Notes: a model not told the origin generated them from the letters alone. Shown: positions 1 through 8,919, counted from the stretch's first letter. The stretch is 64,000 nucleotides of DNA from Lysobacter sp. Root690 (GCF_001427785.1 NZ_LMHM01000016.1:273231-337230); one strand, 5' to 3'. Numbers and translations are program-made.

Positions 1-1
1 T

Positions 2-1333
2 GGCGGCGCGGCATCGCCCGCGCGGCTGCGCATCGAGATCGGCGATAGCGGCATCGGCATGAGCGCCGAACAGGTCGCGCGTGTGTTCGAGCCGTTCCAT
101 CAGGCCGACGATTCGACCTCGCGCCGTTTCGGCGGCACCGGCCTGGGCCTGTCGATCTGCCGCAGTCTGGTCGAGTTGATGGGCGGCACGATCCATATCG
201 ACAGCCGCGAAGGCGAGGGCACGCGGGTGATCGCTTCACTGCCACTGAGCCGAGCCGAGCTGCCCGTCAGCGATCCGGCGCCGCTGCGGGTTGCGGTCGC
301 GGTGCGCGATCCGCGTCGCGCCGATGCGCTGCGGCAGCAACTGGCGGCGCTGGGCAACCAGATGGTCGAACCCGGCGACGCGGTCGAGCTGCTGTTCGTC
401 GACGGCGAAGCAACCGATACGGTGCGGGTGGTGCGCCAGCCGGATTCGGCGGACGTGGCGGATTACGTCATCGACGCCAATCCGCTGCTGCATCTGCACG
501 TCGTGCGCGCCTGCGCCTGGTGTCGCGATCCGTCCGGCGAGGGCCATGGCGACCGCCTGCCGCTCGCCGCGATCGAGGCGCCGCGCGCCGCGCGCATCCT
601 GGTGGTCGAGGACAACGCGGTCAATCGCGAGCTGATCCGCCGTCAACTCGCGCAACTGGGCTATGGCTGCGATCTGTGCGAAGACGGCAACGCGGCCCTG
701 TCCGCGTTGTGCAAGCAACGCTACGACCTGCTGTTGACCGACTGCCAGATGCCGCTGGTCGACGGCTACGCCCTGACCCGCGAGATTCGTGCTCGCGAAA
801 ACAGTGCCCGCGAAAGCAGCGCTGGCGAGCATGGCGATCACGGCGGCGCATCGCGCCTGCCGATCGTCGCCATCACCGCCAGCGCCTTGCCCGAGCAGGT
901 CGATCAATGCATCGCCGCGGGCATGGACGCGTATCTGATCAAGCCGGTGCATCTGTCGGAATTGCGCGAAACCCTGCAGCGTTGGCTGCCGGCCGAGGCG
1001 GGCGACGAGTCGGGCGAGACGGCGTCCACCGCCGCGCCGGCGCTGGTGGTCGCGCCGGGGTTGCAGCAGGTGGTGCCGGTGCTGCTGCGCGAATTGCCAC
1101 AGGATCTGGCCCGGATCGATCAGGCGATCGCCAGCGGCAGCGGCCTGGCCGCGGCCGCCGCGGTGCATCGCGCGGTCGGCAGCATCGCCTTGTTCGATGT
1201 GGGATTGGCCCGGATCGGGCAGCAGTTGGAAGCGCAACTGCGAAGCGAAGCGGTGGCCGATCTGGATCTCGCGGTGGCCGATTTCACCCGCGGCGTGCGC
1301 GGCCTGCAAGGACGCCTGGCCGCGACGCTTTGA
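2..1333 (+). CDS. Hybrid sensor histidine kinase, 3' part (HATPase-receiver-Hpt)
   Basis: The open frame runs in from the left edge, so the sensor, membrane and dimerisation regions are missing. Visible residues begin inside the kinase ATPase domain: the G1 box IGDSGIGM, the F box FEPFHQAD and the G2 box GTGLGL. After a poorly conserved linker comes a receiver domain (about residues 197-328) with the acidic pocket VVEDN, the phospho-acceptor Asp247 in LLLTDCQMP, the Thr/Ser of ITAS and the Lys of LIKP. The last ~80 residues look like a histidine phosphotransfer domain with candidate His389 in HRAVGS. This order (kinase-REC-Hpt) is that of BvgS/EvgS/ArcB-type phosphorelay kinases. The Hpt domain would pass phosphate to a separate response regulator, which is not in the window. 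The ATG at 59 is internal to the ATPase domain and is not the true start. Signal and target are unknown. Confidence 0.9.
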   Translation, partial: GGAASPARLRIEIGDSGIGMSAEQVARVFEPFHQADDSTSRRFGGTGLGLSICRSLVELMGGTIHIDSREGEGTRVIASLPLSRAELPVSDPAPLRVAVAVRDPRRADALRQQLAALGNQMVEPGDAVELLFVDGEATDTVRVVRQPDSADVADYVIDANPLLHLHVVRACAWCRDPSGEGHGDRLPLAAIEAPRAARILVVEDNAVNRELIRRQLAQLGYGCDLCEDGNAALSALCKQRYDLLLTDCQMPLVDGYALTREIRARENSARESSAGEHGDHGGASRLPIVAITASALPEQVDQCIAAGMDAYLIKPVHLSELRETLQRWLPAEAGDESGETASTAAPALVVAPGLQQVVPVLLRELPQDLARIDQAIASGSGLAAAAAVHRAVGSIALFDVGLARIGQQLEAQLRSEAVADLDLAVADFTRGVRGLQGRLAATL

Positions 1334-1384
1334 ACCAGGCCGCCGCGGTGTTTCGCGCCTGCCCGAAACCGCAGGCCAGCCGCG

Positions 1385-2599
1385 TCAGCGTTCGCCGCGC
1401 TCGAACGAAAACAGACGCGCCAGTGGATGCTTGCGGCGCTCGATCTGCGCCCGCACCAGGCCGGCGCCGATCATGCTGTAGGTGATGCCGTTGCCGCCGT
1501 ACGCCATCGCGAACTGCACGCGCGGGCCGTGTTGCTCATGCGGACCAAACCAGGGGAGGCCGTCGGCGGTCTCGGCGAAGGTGCCGGCCCAGGCGAAGGC
1601 CGGTTTCAATTGCAGGCGAGCGAAACGCTTGCCGACTTTCTTGACCAGTTCCTGCGCCTTCGACTCGACCCGGCGATCGCGTCGCGCCGGCAGATCGATC
1701 GCATCGTCGCAACCGCCGACCACCAACCGGCCGTCGCCGGTGCTGCGCATGTACAGATACGGCCGCGCCGATTCCCACACCATGGTGGTGTCGAGCGCCT
1801 GCAGCTCGTCCTTGTGCAGCGGATCGGTGACGAAGGCGTAGCTGCTGCGGTTGCGCGCCAGGCGCTGATCGATCCACTTCTGCGAAGCGTAGCCGGCGCA
1901 GATCACCGCATGCTCGGCCTGTACGCGCAGACCATCTTCGGTGCGCAATTCGACCGAGCGTTGAGTCGCGCGCATGCTCTGCACCTTGGTGCGATCGAAC
2001 ACCTGCGCGCCGTTGCGTCGCAGCCGCGCGAGCAAGCGCTGCGCCATGCGATACGGATCGACCGAGGCCGCGCATTCGCTGAGGATGCCGCCGGGCGCCT
2101 GCAGGCCGTAGTCGGACTCGAGCGCATCGGCTTCGAGCCAGCGCAAGGCCAGGCCATGCCGGCTGCGCAGCGCGGCTTCCTCGCGCAGCACCGGGATGTG
2201 GCCGGGCTTGCTGGCGTAATACAGGCTCGCGTTGCGGCGGAAGTCGACGTCGCGCAAGCCGCGGGCGACTTCGCCCAGATCGTCGATCGCCTGCGCGCAG
2301 GCGCGATAGGCCAGCGCGCCGTCGGCCTCGCCGTATTGCTTGCACAGGTCGATGAGATGGGTGTCGATCTCGTACTGCAACAACGCGGTGCTGGCGGCGG
2401 TGCTGCCCCAGCCGATATCGCGTTGTTCGATCACCGCCACGTCGTGGCCGTGAGCGGCCAGTTCGTCGGCGATCAACGCGCCGCTGATGCCGCCGCCGAT
2501 CACCACGATCTCGCAGCGCAGATCGCGCTCCAGGCGCGGGAACGCGTGCATCAGGCCATTGCGGATCGCCCAGAAGGGATAGCCGCTTTTCAGGTCCAC
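1385..2599 (-). CDS. FAD-dependent oxidoreductase, DadA/DAO family
   Basis: A 404-aa protein with an N-terminal Rossmann FAD-binding motif (VVIGGGISGALIADEL, about residues 31-46) followed by the acidic residue of VIEQRD and by GWGSTAAST, which is typical of the D-amino-acid oxidase/glycine oxidase superfamily. Near the C-terminus GLPWFGP and YGGNGITYSMIGA complete the FAD site. Family members oxidise amines or amino acids with FAD (sarcosine, gamma-glutamylputrescine, D-amino acids); the substrate cannot be read from sequence. Translation appears to start at a GTG at 2599; an alternative ATG lies 16 codons downstream and neither has a strong ribosome binding site. It is convergent with the kinase gene and not obviously in an operon. 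No signal peptide, so probably cytoplasmic. Confidence 0.85.
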   Translation of the reverse strand: MDLKSGYPFWAIRNGLMHAFPRLERDLRCEIVVIGGGISGALIADELAAHGHDVAVIEQRDIGWGSTAASTALLQYEIDTHLIDLCKQYGEADGALAYRACAQAIDDLGEVARGLRDVDFRRNASLYYASKPGHIPVLREEAALRSRHGLALRWLEADALESDYGLQAPGGILSECAASVDPYRMAQRLLARLRRNGAQVFDRTKVQSMRATQRSVELRTEDGLRVQAEHAVICAGYASQKWIDQRLARNRSSYAFVTDPLHKDELQALDTTMVWESARPYLYMRSTGDGRLVVGGCDDAIDLPARRDRRVESKAQELVKKVGKRFARLQLKPAFAWAGTFAETADGLPWFGPHEQHGPRVQFAMAYGGNGITYSMIGAGLVRAQIERRKHPLARLFSFERGER

Positions 2600-2731
2600 G
2601 GAATCAAACGCATGAGATAAGGGGCGAGTAGGTCATGCCCCTAGCAGACCCGGCGCGGCGTAACGGCGGGGTGATTACATCGCGCCAATGGCGTATTCGA
2701 TCGGCGTGACGCGGCGGCTACGGTGAAGCGT

Positions 2732-3160
2732 TCAGTGACGCACTTCGCTCATCGGCTGCACTACGTGCAAACCGGGCGAGGGGTCGATCGCGAGTTCTTT
2801 TTCGAGTTCGAGCTGGAACTGTTCGAAGCTGATGCCGCGTTCGGCGACCTCGGTGTTCGCCGCGGTGCGCAGCGCGCTGGAGCAGCCCAGGCGAACCTCC
2901 AGGCCGTCGCGCCGGTGCAGATCGGCCGCGCGTTCGAGCAAGGCCAGCACCCGCGCGGCGCTTTCCGAGCCGCCGACGATGCGCCCGCCCAGGCCGAGGG
3001 TCCATTCGCCTTCGCGGCGCACGATGCCGCCGAGCAAACGCCCTTGGGCGTCGCGCAGTTCGGCGTGCGGTTCGATGCTGGGGCCCGGCAACGGTGCGTT
3101 GCGGGCCTTGGCGATTTTGCGCTTCTTGGCGTCGCGGCGGGCCTTGGAGTTGATCGACAT
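2732..3160 (-). CDS. Hypothetical protein, basic N-terminus (142 aa)
   Basis: I do not recognise this family. The start ATG at 3160 is chosen because a near-consensus AGGAGCC ribosome binding site sits just upstream; longer frames extending to 3520 have no such signal. The first 22 residues are strongly basic (SKARRDAKKRKIAKAR), suggesting nucleic-acid or ribosome contact. The remainder is a compact soluble domain of about 115 residues (GGIVRREGEWTLGLGG, VLALLERAADLHRRDGLEVRLGC) ending in an acidic helix (FEQFQLELEKELAID). No membrane segment, signal peptide or catalytic motif is visible. It stands alone between the oxidoreductase and the copper operon on the same strand. Confidence 0.75.
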   Translation of the reverse strand: MSINSKARRDAKKRKIAKARNAPLPGPSIEPHAELRDAQGRLLGGIVRREGEWTLGLGGRIVGGSESAARVLALLERAADLHRRDGLEVRLGCSSALRTAANTEVAERGISFEQFQLELEKELAIDPSPGLHVVQPMSEVRH

Positions 3161-3282
3161 GGTGGCTCCTCGGTGAGGCCGGTTCGTCCTGGCCGAATCA
3201 TAGCCTGTCGGCCGGTCGGGCTGAACCCGCGCGCGCTTTCGTTCAGCCAAAGCGCCATGAAATTCATGGAGATACGAGCGCT

Positions 3283-3314
3283 GACCACGCCCGGGCTGGA
3301 ACCCGGACGTGGTC
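3283..3314 (-). terminator. Hairpin downstream of the copper operon
   Basis: GACCACGCCCGGG (3283-3295) and CCCGGACGTGGTC (3302-3314) form a 13-bp stem with one mismatch around a 6-nt loop. It lies about 145 nt past the copB stop, in the only sizeable gap between copB and the next gene. There is no U-tract, so rho-independent function is uncertain. Confidence 0.35.
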
Positions 3315-3458
3315 GATGCAGCCGTTGTGCAAACGACAATATGCTCGCGTTCACGCTTTGCGAAGGTCCGTGCAAAGCACCGATCGCTACCGGCAGCCTG
3401 TTTGCCCAGGGCGTCACCAGATTCGGCGACGCCACGACTCAACGACAAACCACGCGGG

Positions 3459-4511
3459 TCAGAACCACATCCGAACGCCGGCCACCAACCGCGCATCGCT
3501 GTTGTCTTCGCCCGCGGCACGGCGATAGTCGGCCGTATCGCCGAACGCGCGTTCCCAGGTCACCCCGAGGTAGGGCGCGAACCGCCGGGTGATCTCGTAA
3601 CGCAAGCGCAGGCCGGCTTCGACCGTGCTCAGGCCCGCGCCGATCCCGCGTTGCGGATCGTCGCGGCCGTACAGGTCGACTTCGATCAGCGGTTGCAGGA
3701 TCAGCCGGTTGGTCAGCAGCAGTTCGTACTCGGCTTCGAAGTTCAACGCGGTGCGCCCGGCTTCGCCGATGTAAGCGGTCGCCGCGACTTCGAACTTGTA
3801 CGGCGACATGCCCTGTACGCCGAACGCGGCCCAGGTCTGTCCCTGCCCGGGGCGCAGGTCGTGCTTGGCGCCGACGACCACGTCCCACCACGGCGAGATC
3901 GCGCGGCCGTACAGCGCTTCCAGGTTGGCCGATTCGACCTTTCCATCCTCGCGTTCGCCTTCGCTGCGCAGCCACAGCCGGTCGGTGTCGTTGCCGAACC
4001 AGGCTTGGCCTTCCCAAGCCTGGGCGTTGCCGTGTTCGGCATCGACCGCTTCGAGACGGTTGATCAACACGTAATGATTGAACTCCGGCGCGTGCTGCAT
4101 GTGCAGGGTGATCGGCGCGAATGCGGCGGCGCGATCGGCGTCGGTGGGCGGTGGGATCGGTTCGCGCGGTTCGCTGGCGGCGGCAGCGGGCTTGGTCCCG
4201 CTCATTTGCGAGTGGTCCATTTGCGAATGGTCCATCTGGCTGTGATCCATCGGCGCGGGCTTGGCATCGGGCGCGGCGACCTTCGCCTCGCCCATGCCGG
4301 AATGATCCATGCCCGAGTGATCCATCTTCGAATGATCCATCGTCGAGTGATCGACCGCGGCCGCGGGTTTCGCAGGCGTCTTTTGCGTCGGCTGATGCGC
4401 GGCGTGATCCATCTTCGAATGGTCGTGACCTTGCGCCTGCGCGGCGCCCGCCAACCCCAGCGCCAGACTCAGGGCGAGCGTGCGATAGGGGAGGGACGGC
4501 ATCGTGTTCAT
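3459..4511 (-). CDS. copB: Copper resistance protein CopB (outer-membrane beta-barrel)
   Basis: A 350-aa exported protein. It starts with a Sec signal peptide (hydrophobic LALSLALGLAGAAQAQ, cleavage near residue 27), then a His/Met-rich copper-binding segment of about 90 residues with many copies of MDHS(K/Q/G)MDHS, then a beta-rich CopB domain ending in VRMWF, the aromatic terminus usual for outer-membrane proteins. CopB is the outer-membrane partner of the periplasmic oxidase CopA and helps sequester or export copper. The ATG at 4511 overlaps the copA stop as ATGA, implying translational coupling; the longer open frame reaching 4691 would lie inside copA and lose the signal peptide. Third gene of copL-copA-copB. 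Confidence 0.93.
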   Translation of the reverse strand: MNTMPSLPYRTLALSLALGLAGAAQAQGHDHSKMDHAAHQPTQKTPAKPAAAVDHSTMDHSKMDHSGMDHSGMGEAKVAAPDAKPAPMDHSQMDHSQMDHSQMSGTKPAAAASEPREPIPPPTDADRAAAFAPITLHMQHAPEFNHYVLINRLEAVDAEHGNAQAWEGQAWFGNDTDRLWLRSEGEREDGKVESANLEALYGRAISPWWDVVVGAKHDLRPGQGQTWAAFGVQGMSPYKFEVAATAYIGEAGRTALNFEAEYELLLTNRLILQPLIEVDLYGRDDPQRGIGAGLSTVEAGLRLRYEITRRFAPYLGVTWERAFGDTADYRRAAGEDNSDARLVAGVRMWF

Positions 4512-6313
4512 TCCTCGACCCTCACTTCGCGCATCATCCCGGCTTCCATGTGGTACAGCAGATGGCAGTGATAGGCCCAGCGGCCGAGCGCATCGGCGCG
4601 CACGCGGTAACTGCGTCGGGTTCCCGGCGGCATGTCGATGGTGTGCTTGCGCACCTGGAACTCGCCGGCCTCGTTCTCCAGATCGCTCCACAGACCGTGC
4701 AGATGGATCGGGTGAGTCATCATGGTGTCGTTGACCAGGACGATGCGCATGCGCTCGCCGTAGGTCAGGCGGATCGGTTCGGCGCCCATGAATTTCTGGC
4801 CGTCGAACGACCAGGCGAATTTCTCCATGTGGCCGGTCAGGTGCAGTTCGATCTCGCGACTGGGTTCGCGTCCATCGGGATCGTCGAACAGGCTGCGCAA
4901 GTCGCTGTAAGTCAGCACCTTGCGGCCGTTGTTGCGCAAGCCGATGCCCGGGTCGTCGAGCTTGGGCGAGGTCGCCATCGCGCGCATGTCGATCAGACGT
5001 TCGTCGCCCTTGGCGGATGTGGCCGCGGCGCCGTGCTGCATCGCGCCGTGATCCATGCCGGCCATGCCCATGTTCGCGCCGCAGCCGCCTTCCATGCCCT
5101 TCATCTTGCTCATGTCGTGACCGCCGCCGCCCATCGCGCCGTGGTCCATGCCGCTCATGCCGCCATGGCCCATGTCGTCCATGGTCAGCAACGGCCGCGG
5201 ATCGTGAGGCGGCACTTCGGCCTGCAGGCCTTCGCGCACCGCCAGAGTGCCGCGCGCATGCCCGGTGCGACCGTTGTCCTGGGCGAAGATGGTGTACGCG
5301 TCCTGGCCGGCGGGTTCGACCAGCACGTCGAAGGTCTCGGCCACCGCGATGCGGAATTCATCGACCGTGACCGGATGAATGTACTGGCCGTCGGCGGCGA
5401 CCACGGTCATTTTCAAGCCGGGGATGCGCACGTCGAAGTAAGTCATCGCCGAGCCGTTGATGAAACGCAGCAACACCTTTTCGCCCGGGCGGAACAGCCC
5501 GGTCCAGTTGCCGGCCGGCGCGGCGCCGTTGAGCAGATAGGTGTACGTGTTGCCGTTGACATCGGACAGGTCGGTCGGGGTCATGCGCATGCGGCCCCAT
5601 TCGCCGCGATCGCGCAGGGTCGCGGCGAGCCCGCGTTCGCGCGCGTCGCGCATGAAATCGCCGACCGTGCGCTTGGCATAATTGTCGTAACTCGACATCT
5701 TTTTCAGGCGGCGGAACAACGCGGCCGGGTCGATGTCGGTCCAGTCCGACAGCAGCAGCACATGCTCGCGATCGAAGTGGAACGGCGCCGGTTCGCGCGG
5801 ATCGATCACGATCGCGCCGTACAGCCCGGCCTGTTCCTGGAACATCGAATGGCTGTGATACCAGTACGTGCCCGATTGCCCGACCCGGAAGCGGTACACG
5901 TAGCTTTCGCCCGGATGGATGCCGTCGAAGCTCAGGCCCGGCACGCCGTCCATGTTGGCCGGCAGGATCAGGCCGTGCCAATGGATCGAGCTCATGCCTT
6001 CGGCGAGCCGGTTCGCGACCCGCAAGGTCACTGTGTCGCCTTCGCGCCAACGCAGGATCGGCGCGGGCAGGGTGCCGTTGACGGTGATCGCCGGGCGCGT
6101 CTTGCCGGTGAAGTTGGCCAGGGATGAGCCGATCGAGAGATCGAATTCGGTCCCGCTCAATACCTGCGGCATGCCGGCCAACGTCGGCGCGGCATAGGCT
6201 GAACGCCAAAGACCGCTGCCCGCGGCAAGGCCGCCGACCGCCAGGCCGGTGATGAAACGGCGACGGCCGGCATCGATCGATGCGCCGCCGTCGTCGGAGA
6301 AAAATCTGTTCAT
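4508..6313 (-). CDS. copA: Copper resistance multicopper oxidase CopA
   Basis: A 601-aa periplasmic multicopper oxidase. A twin-arginine signal (RRRFITGLAVGG) shows export of the folded protein by Tat. Type 2/3 copper ligands are seen N-terminally (IHWHG, YWYHSHSMFQEQ) and the C-terminal cluster is intact (HPIHLHG and the type 1 motif YHCHLLYHMEAGM). A Met/Gly/His-rich insert in the last third (DDMGHGGMSGMDHGAMGG and similar runs) is the copper-storage region typical of PcoA/CopA. It oxidises Cu(I) and binds periplasmic copper. I start it at the ATG at 6313, preceded by GGGAAG, which places the twin-arginine motif about 15 residues in; the frame is open to 6394. It overlaps copB by 4 nt. Confidence 0.95.
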   Translation of the reverse strand: MNRFFSDDGGASIDAGRRRFITGLAVGGLAAGSGLWRSAYAAPTLAGMPQVLSGTEFDLSIGSSLANFTGKTRPAITVNGTLPAPILRWREGDTVTLRVANRLAEGMSSIHWHGLILPANMDGVPGLSFDGIHPGESYVYRFRVGQSGTYWYHSHSMFQEQAGLYGAIVIDPREPAPFHFDREHVLLLSDWTDIDPAALFRRLKKMSSYDNYAKRTVGDFMRDARERGLAATLRDRGEWGRMRMTPTDLSDVNGNTYTYLLNGAAPAGNWTGLFRPGEKVLLRFINGSAMTYFDVRIPGLKMTVVAADGQYIHPVTVDEFRIAVAETFDVLVEPAGQDAYTIFAQDNGRTGHARGTLAVREGLQAEVPPHDPRPLLTMDDMGHGGMSGMDHGAMGGGGHDMSKMKGMEGGCGANMGMAGMDHGAMQHGAAATSAKGDERLIDMRAMATSPKLDDPGIGLRNNGRKVLTYSDLRSLFDDPDGREPSREIELHLTGHMEKFAWSFDGQKFMGAEPIRLTYGERMRIVLVNDTMMTHPIHLHGLWSDLENEAGEFQVRKHTIDMPPGTRRSYRVRADALGRWAYHCHLLYHMEAGMMREVRVEE

Positions 6314-6500
6314 TGGGCTTCCCACAACTGGAAGAGTCGCGAATGTCTCGCGATGTGCGCGGCCTGCGATCCTTCCCAAATGGATGGTCGTCAAGGTGCG
6401 CGAACGAACGATGCCGACGCGTGCAGGGTCGCGAGAAAGCTCGCGAGGCTGCGTGAAATCTGCGCGGAGTCGTAAACCGGGTCAGGCCCAGTCGTTGCGA

Positions 6501-6992
6501 TCAGGCGATCGGAGGTCGGATCGGTAGGCTCGACACGCCATTGGGCGCGGCCGCTTCCGGCGGCAGGGCGAGCGCGGGGCCGGCCAGGGCCGGCGCCAGA
6601 CGCAGGGCGACCCGCACGATCGCGACCGCGTGGGTGCAGTCGCATTGGCAGCGGAAGCCGCCGCAGCAATCGTCGGGCTGGGCCGACAGCGTGGCGTCCG
6701 CGGACTGCGCGGTCGCCGCTTCGGCGCTGTGATTCATCGCGGCGTGGTGCATGCCAGCGCGGTTCATGCCGTCGTGATTCATGGCGGCATGGTCGATGCC
6801 GGCCGTCATGCCTTCGTGGCATTCGGCCGTCATCGCCGACTCGCTCGATGCCGCATCGCTCGATGCAGCCGCGACGGCATGCGCCCGATGCATCGCGTGC
6901 GCGCCGCCGACGGTTATCGCCGCGGCGGCGTAACCGTTCAGGCTGATCGAGACGATCAGCATGATGCGCAGCAGGAGCGAGAAATAGGTCAT
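6501..6992 (-). CDS. copL: CopL-type metal-binding regulatory protein
   Basis: A 163-aa secreted or membrane-anchored protein: N-terminal hydrophobic segment (YFSLLLRIMLIVSISLNGYAAAAI), a His/Met-rich stretch (CHEGMTAGIDHAAMNHDGMNRAGMHHAAMNH) and a cysteine cluster (DDCCGGFRCQCDC), then an Ala/Pro-rich tail. In xanthomonads copL is the first gene of copLAB and is needed for copper-induced expression; position, strand and composition fit that here. The start is uncertain: ATG at 6992 is used because it begins directly with the hydrophobic segment, but a GTG at 7016 is also possible; neither has a strong ribosome binding site. The CueR-like dyad lies about 106 nt upstream. Confidence 0.8.
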   Translation of the reverse strand: MTYFSLLLRIMLIVSISLNGYAAAAITVGGAHAMHRAHAVAAASSDAASSESAMTAECHEGMTAGIDHAAMNHDGMNRAGMHHAAMNHSAEAATAQSADATLSAQPDDCCGGFRCQCDCTHAVAIVRVALRLAPALAGPALALPPEAAAPNGVSSLPIRPPIA

Positions 6993-7097
6993 GGGGCGCC
7001 GGATCGAGTGCGGCACAGGATGGTGCAGGTGGACGCGAGTTTCAACCGTTTCGGCGATGCGCGCGTTAATGGATTGTGAGTCCTCGCCGTCGCGATC

Positions 7098-7119
7098 AAC
7101 CTTCCCCTATAGGAAGGTT
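7098..7119. promoter_or_regulatory. CueR/MerR-type copper operator
   Basis: A perfect dyad AACCTTCC-N6-GGAAGGTT. CueR/HmrR operators of copper-efflux promoters have the core ACCTTCC-N6/7-GGAAGGT. It sits in the 190-nt gap upstream of copL, the only promoter-less gene start nearby, so copper-dependent control of copLAB by a MerR-family activator is the simplest reading. The -35 and -10 boxes flanking it are not good consensus matches and the regulator gene is not in the window. Confidence 0.6.
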
Positions 7120-7184
7120 ATCGATCCGGACTCGTCGATTCAGACCTCGCCGATCCAAGCCGTCGACGCCGCATCGGGCAGGCC

Positions 7185-8693
7185 TCATTGGGCGAGGTCG
7201 CCGTACTCGGTGTAGATCACCCGTTCGACCCGGCCGCCGCCGATGCGATCGCCGCGACGCAGCTCGGCGCTGCCTCGCGTCGGATGGATGAGTGGTTGAT
7301 CCTCGATTCGCGCCGCGCCGGCGGGCGCTGTGATCTGCACGATCTGATCCATGTCCGGCGCGGCTTCGATCCGATGCGCCGCGAAGCGCTGGCTGCCGCG
7401 GCCGAAGCCGATCCAGCGCGAAGGCTGCGGGGTGCGGCCTGCTTCTGACCGACCCGCTTCGAACCGGCGGAAATGCACGATATTTCGTACCGACACATCG
7501 ATGTCGCGCGCGATCGGCGTGCCGCCGCGTTCGAAATGACCGCGATACAGGTCGGCCTTGAAATGCGCGTCGGGTTTGATCGTGTCGGGCAACACCCAGC
7601 GCTGAGTCGGGGCGAGGGTGTAGTACGTGTCCGGATGCGCGGCCGCATCCTCGCGATAGCCGCGCAATACCTCGGCCGGCAGATTCGCTTCGAAAATCAG
7701 TTGATAGTGATGCGGGGGATGGAACATCGGAAGATGCGACAGATAGACCGCATCGGTGCCGACCACCAGCATGCCGTGGGTGTTAGGCGGGTCGGCGAAT
7801 TCGCCGGGCTGAGCGACACGGCCCAATACGAAATCGTCGCTGACGTGCTCATGCACGAAATCGCCCGCGTCGGTCACCGCGGCCTGCCATTGCGCGATCT
7901 GTTTCGCGCCAAGCGCCAGCGCGTGCTCGTGCGGCTGATACGGTCCGCCGAGCGGATACAGCACCCCGGGTGTCGTGCTCATCTCGATATGCGCTCCGAG
8001 TACGCGCTCGATCCGATGCCGCCGCGCGAACCCGGTCAGTCGCTCGGCGCTGGCCCGGTACGCGGCCAGATCGCGCACCGTCAGCAGCCCGGGATACAGC
8101 GTGTCGCCGCTGAACAAACTGGCGGTCTGCTTGTCGTAGATCGCGATATGCGCAGGTTCGTGCCCCGGCAGCGGCAACACGATCAGTTCGCGATCGCCCA
8201 GGTCGAATGAAGCCTCGCCGTCGGGCCAGCGATCCAGGCCGAAGACCTTGGCGACCTGCTCGGGACGCAGGCCGACGATGTGGGTATCGGGACGATCGGC
8301 GAACTGTCTGTCGCCGTGGACGTGATCGCGATGACTGTGGGTGTGGGCGACGATCAGCGACAGCGAACTCACACCTTGCTCGCGCTGCCATTGCGTCAGC
8401 AGATCGTCGACGATTTCGCGCAGCGGCAACGAGTTGTCGACCTCCGGTTCGGCACCGGTGTCGAGCAACAAGGCGCGTTGCTTGCCGGCGATCAGGTACA
8501 GGAACGGCGCTTCGAAATTGCTGGCCCGGGATTGGCGCAACACCCACAAGCCGGGCGCGACGGGCTCCACTTGCAGCGGCGGTTCGTCGCCGGCACCGTG
8601 GCTCCAGCGCGAGGGCAGGGTGACGGTGGCGGCCCAGGCCGGCGATGCCGCGGCCAACACCATCCACAACAGCAAACGCGACAGCATAGTCAT
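7185..8693 (-). CDS. Exported metallo-beta-lactamase-fold hydrolase
   Basis: A 502-aa protein with a Sec signal peptide (LSRLLLWMVLAAASPAWA, cleavage near residue 22). The N-terminal half is an MBL domain: the zinc motif HxHxDH at H119-S-H121-R-D123-H124 within AHTHSHRDHVHG, then LPLPGHEPAHIAIYD with the third-site His and FSGDTLYP with the bridging Asp. The C-terminal ~220 residues form an additional, mostly beta region of unknown role. MBL-fold enzymes hydrolyse lactones, thioesters, phosphodiesters or beta-lactams; the substrate cannot be assigned, and clear subclass B beta-lactamase signatures beyond the zinc sites are lacking. It lies upstream of the copper operon on the same strand but is separated from it by a 190-nt gap, so it is probably its own unit. 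A downstream in-frame ATG (8687) would cost two residues. Confidence 0.85.
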   Translation of the reverse strand: MTMLSRLLLWMVLAAASPAWAATVTLPSRWSHGAGDEPPLQVEPVAPGLWVLRQSRASNFEAPFLYLIAGKQRALLLDTGAEPEVDNSLPLREIVDDLLTQWQREQGVSSLSLIVAHTHSHRDHVHGDRQFADRPDTHIVGLRPEQVAKVFGLDRWPDGEASFDLGDRELIVLPLPGHEPAHIAIYDKQTASLFSGDTLYPGLLTVRDLAAYRASAERLTGFARRHRIERVLGAHIEMSTTPGVLYPLGGPYQPHEHALALGAKQIAQWQAAVTDAGDFVHEHVSDDFVLGRVAQPGEFADPPNTHGMLVVGTDAVYLSHLPMFHPPHHYQLIFEANLPAEVLRGYREDAAAHPDTYYTLAPTQRWVLPDTIKPDAHFKADLYRGHFERGGTPIARDIDVSVRNIVHFRRFEAGRSEAGRTPQPSRWIGFGRGSQRFAAHRIEAAPDMDQIVQITAPAGAARIEDQPLIHPTRGSAELRRGDRIGGGRVERVIYTEYGDLAQ

Positions 8694-8905
8694 ATCAATT
8701 CGGCAAAGCAGGCAGACCGGGATTATCCGCCACCGAAGATGCAAGTGGGCGATCTGCGAAATCCGAACCGGCGCGCGAATCACTGAGTCGGACGCGCGTG
8801 CTGTCGTGCAACACGCATCGCCTGCGTCTGGCAGGGGATTACCAACCAGCCCACATCCGGAGTGTGAACCCGTCCCGATAAAAGGAAAGGCCGGAAATAA
8901 GCCGT

Positions 8906-8919
8906 TGACAGCGCTGTCA
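8906..8919. promoter_or_regulatory. LacI-family-type palindrome in the glucanase leader
   Basis: TGACAGCGCTGTCA is a perfect 14-nt palindrome with a central CG, the form TGNNNNCGNNNNCA expected of LacI-family operators in sugar-utilisation genes of xanthomonads. It overlaps a TTGACA hexamer (8905-8910) that could be a -35 box, and lies about 75 nt upstream of the glucanase ATG. No regulator gene is nearby. Confidence 0.5.

Noticed and set aside
4121-6127. 668-aa plus-strand open frame opposite copA
   Set aside because: Low-complexity shadow; copA on the minus strand has every copper-ligand motif.
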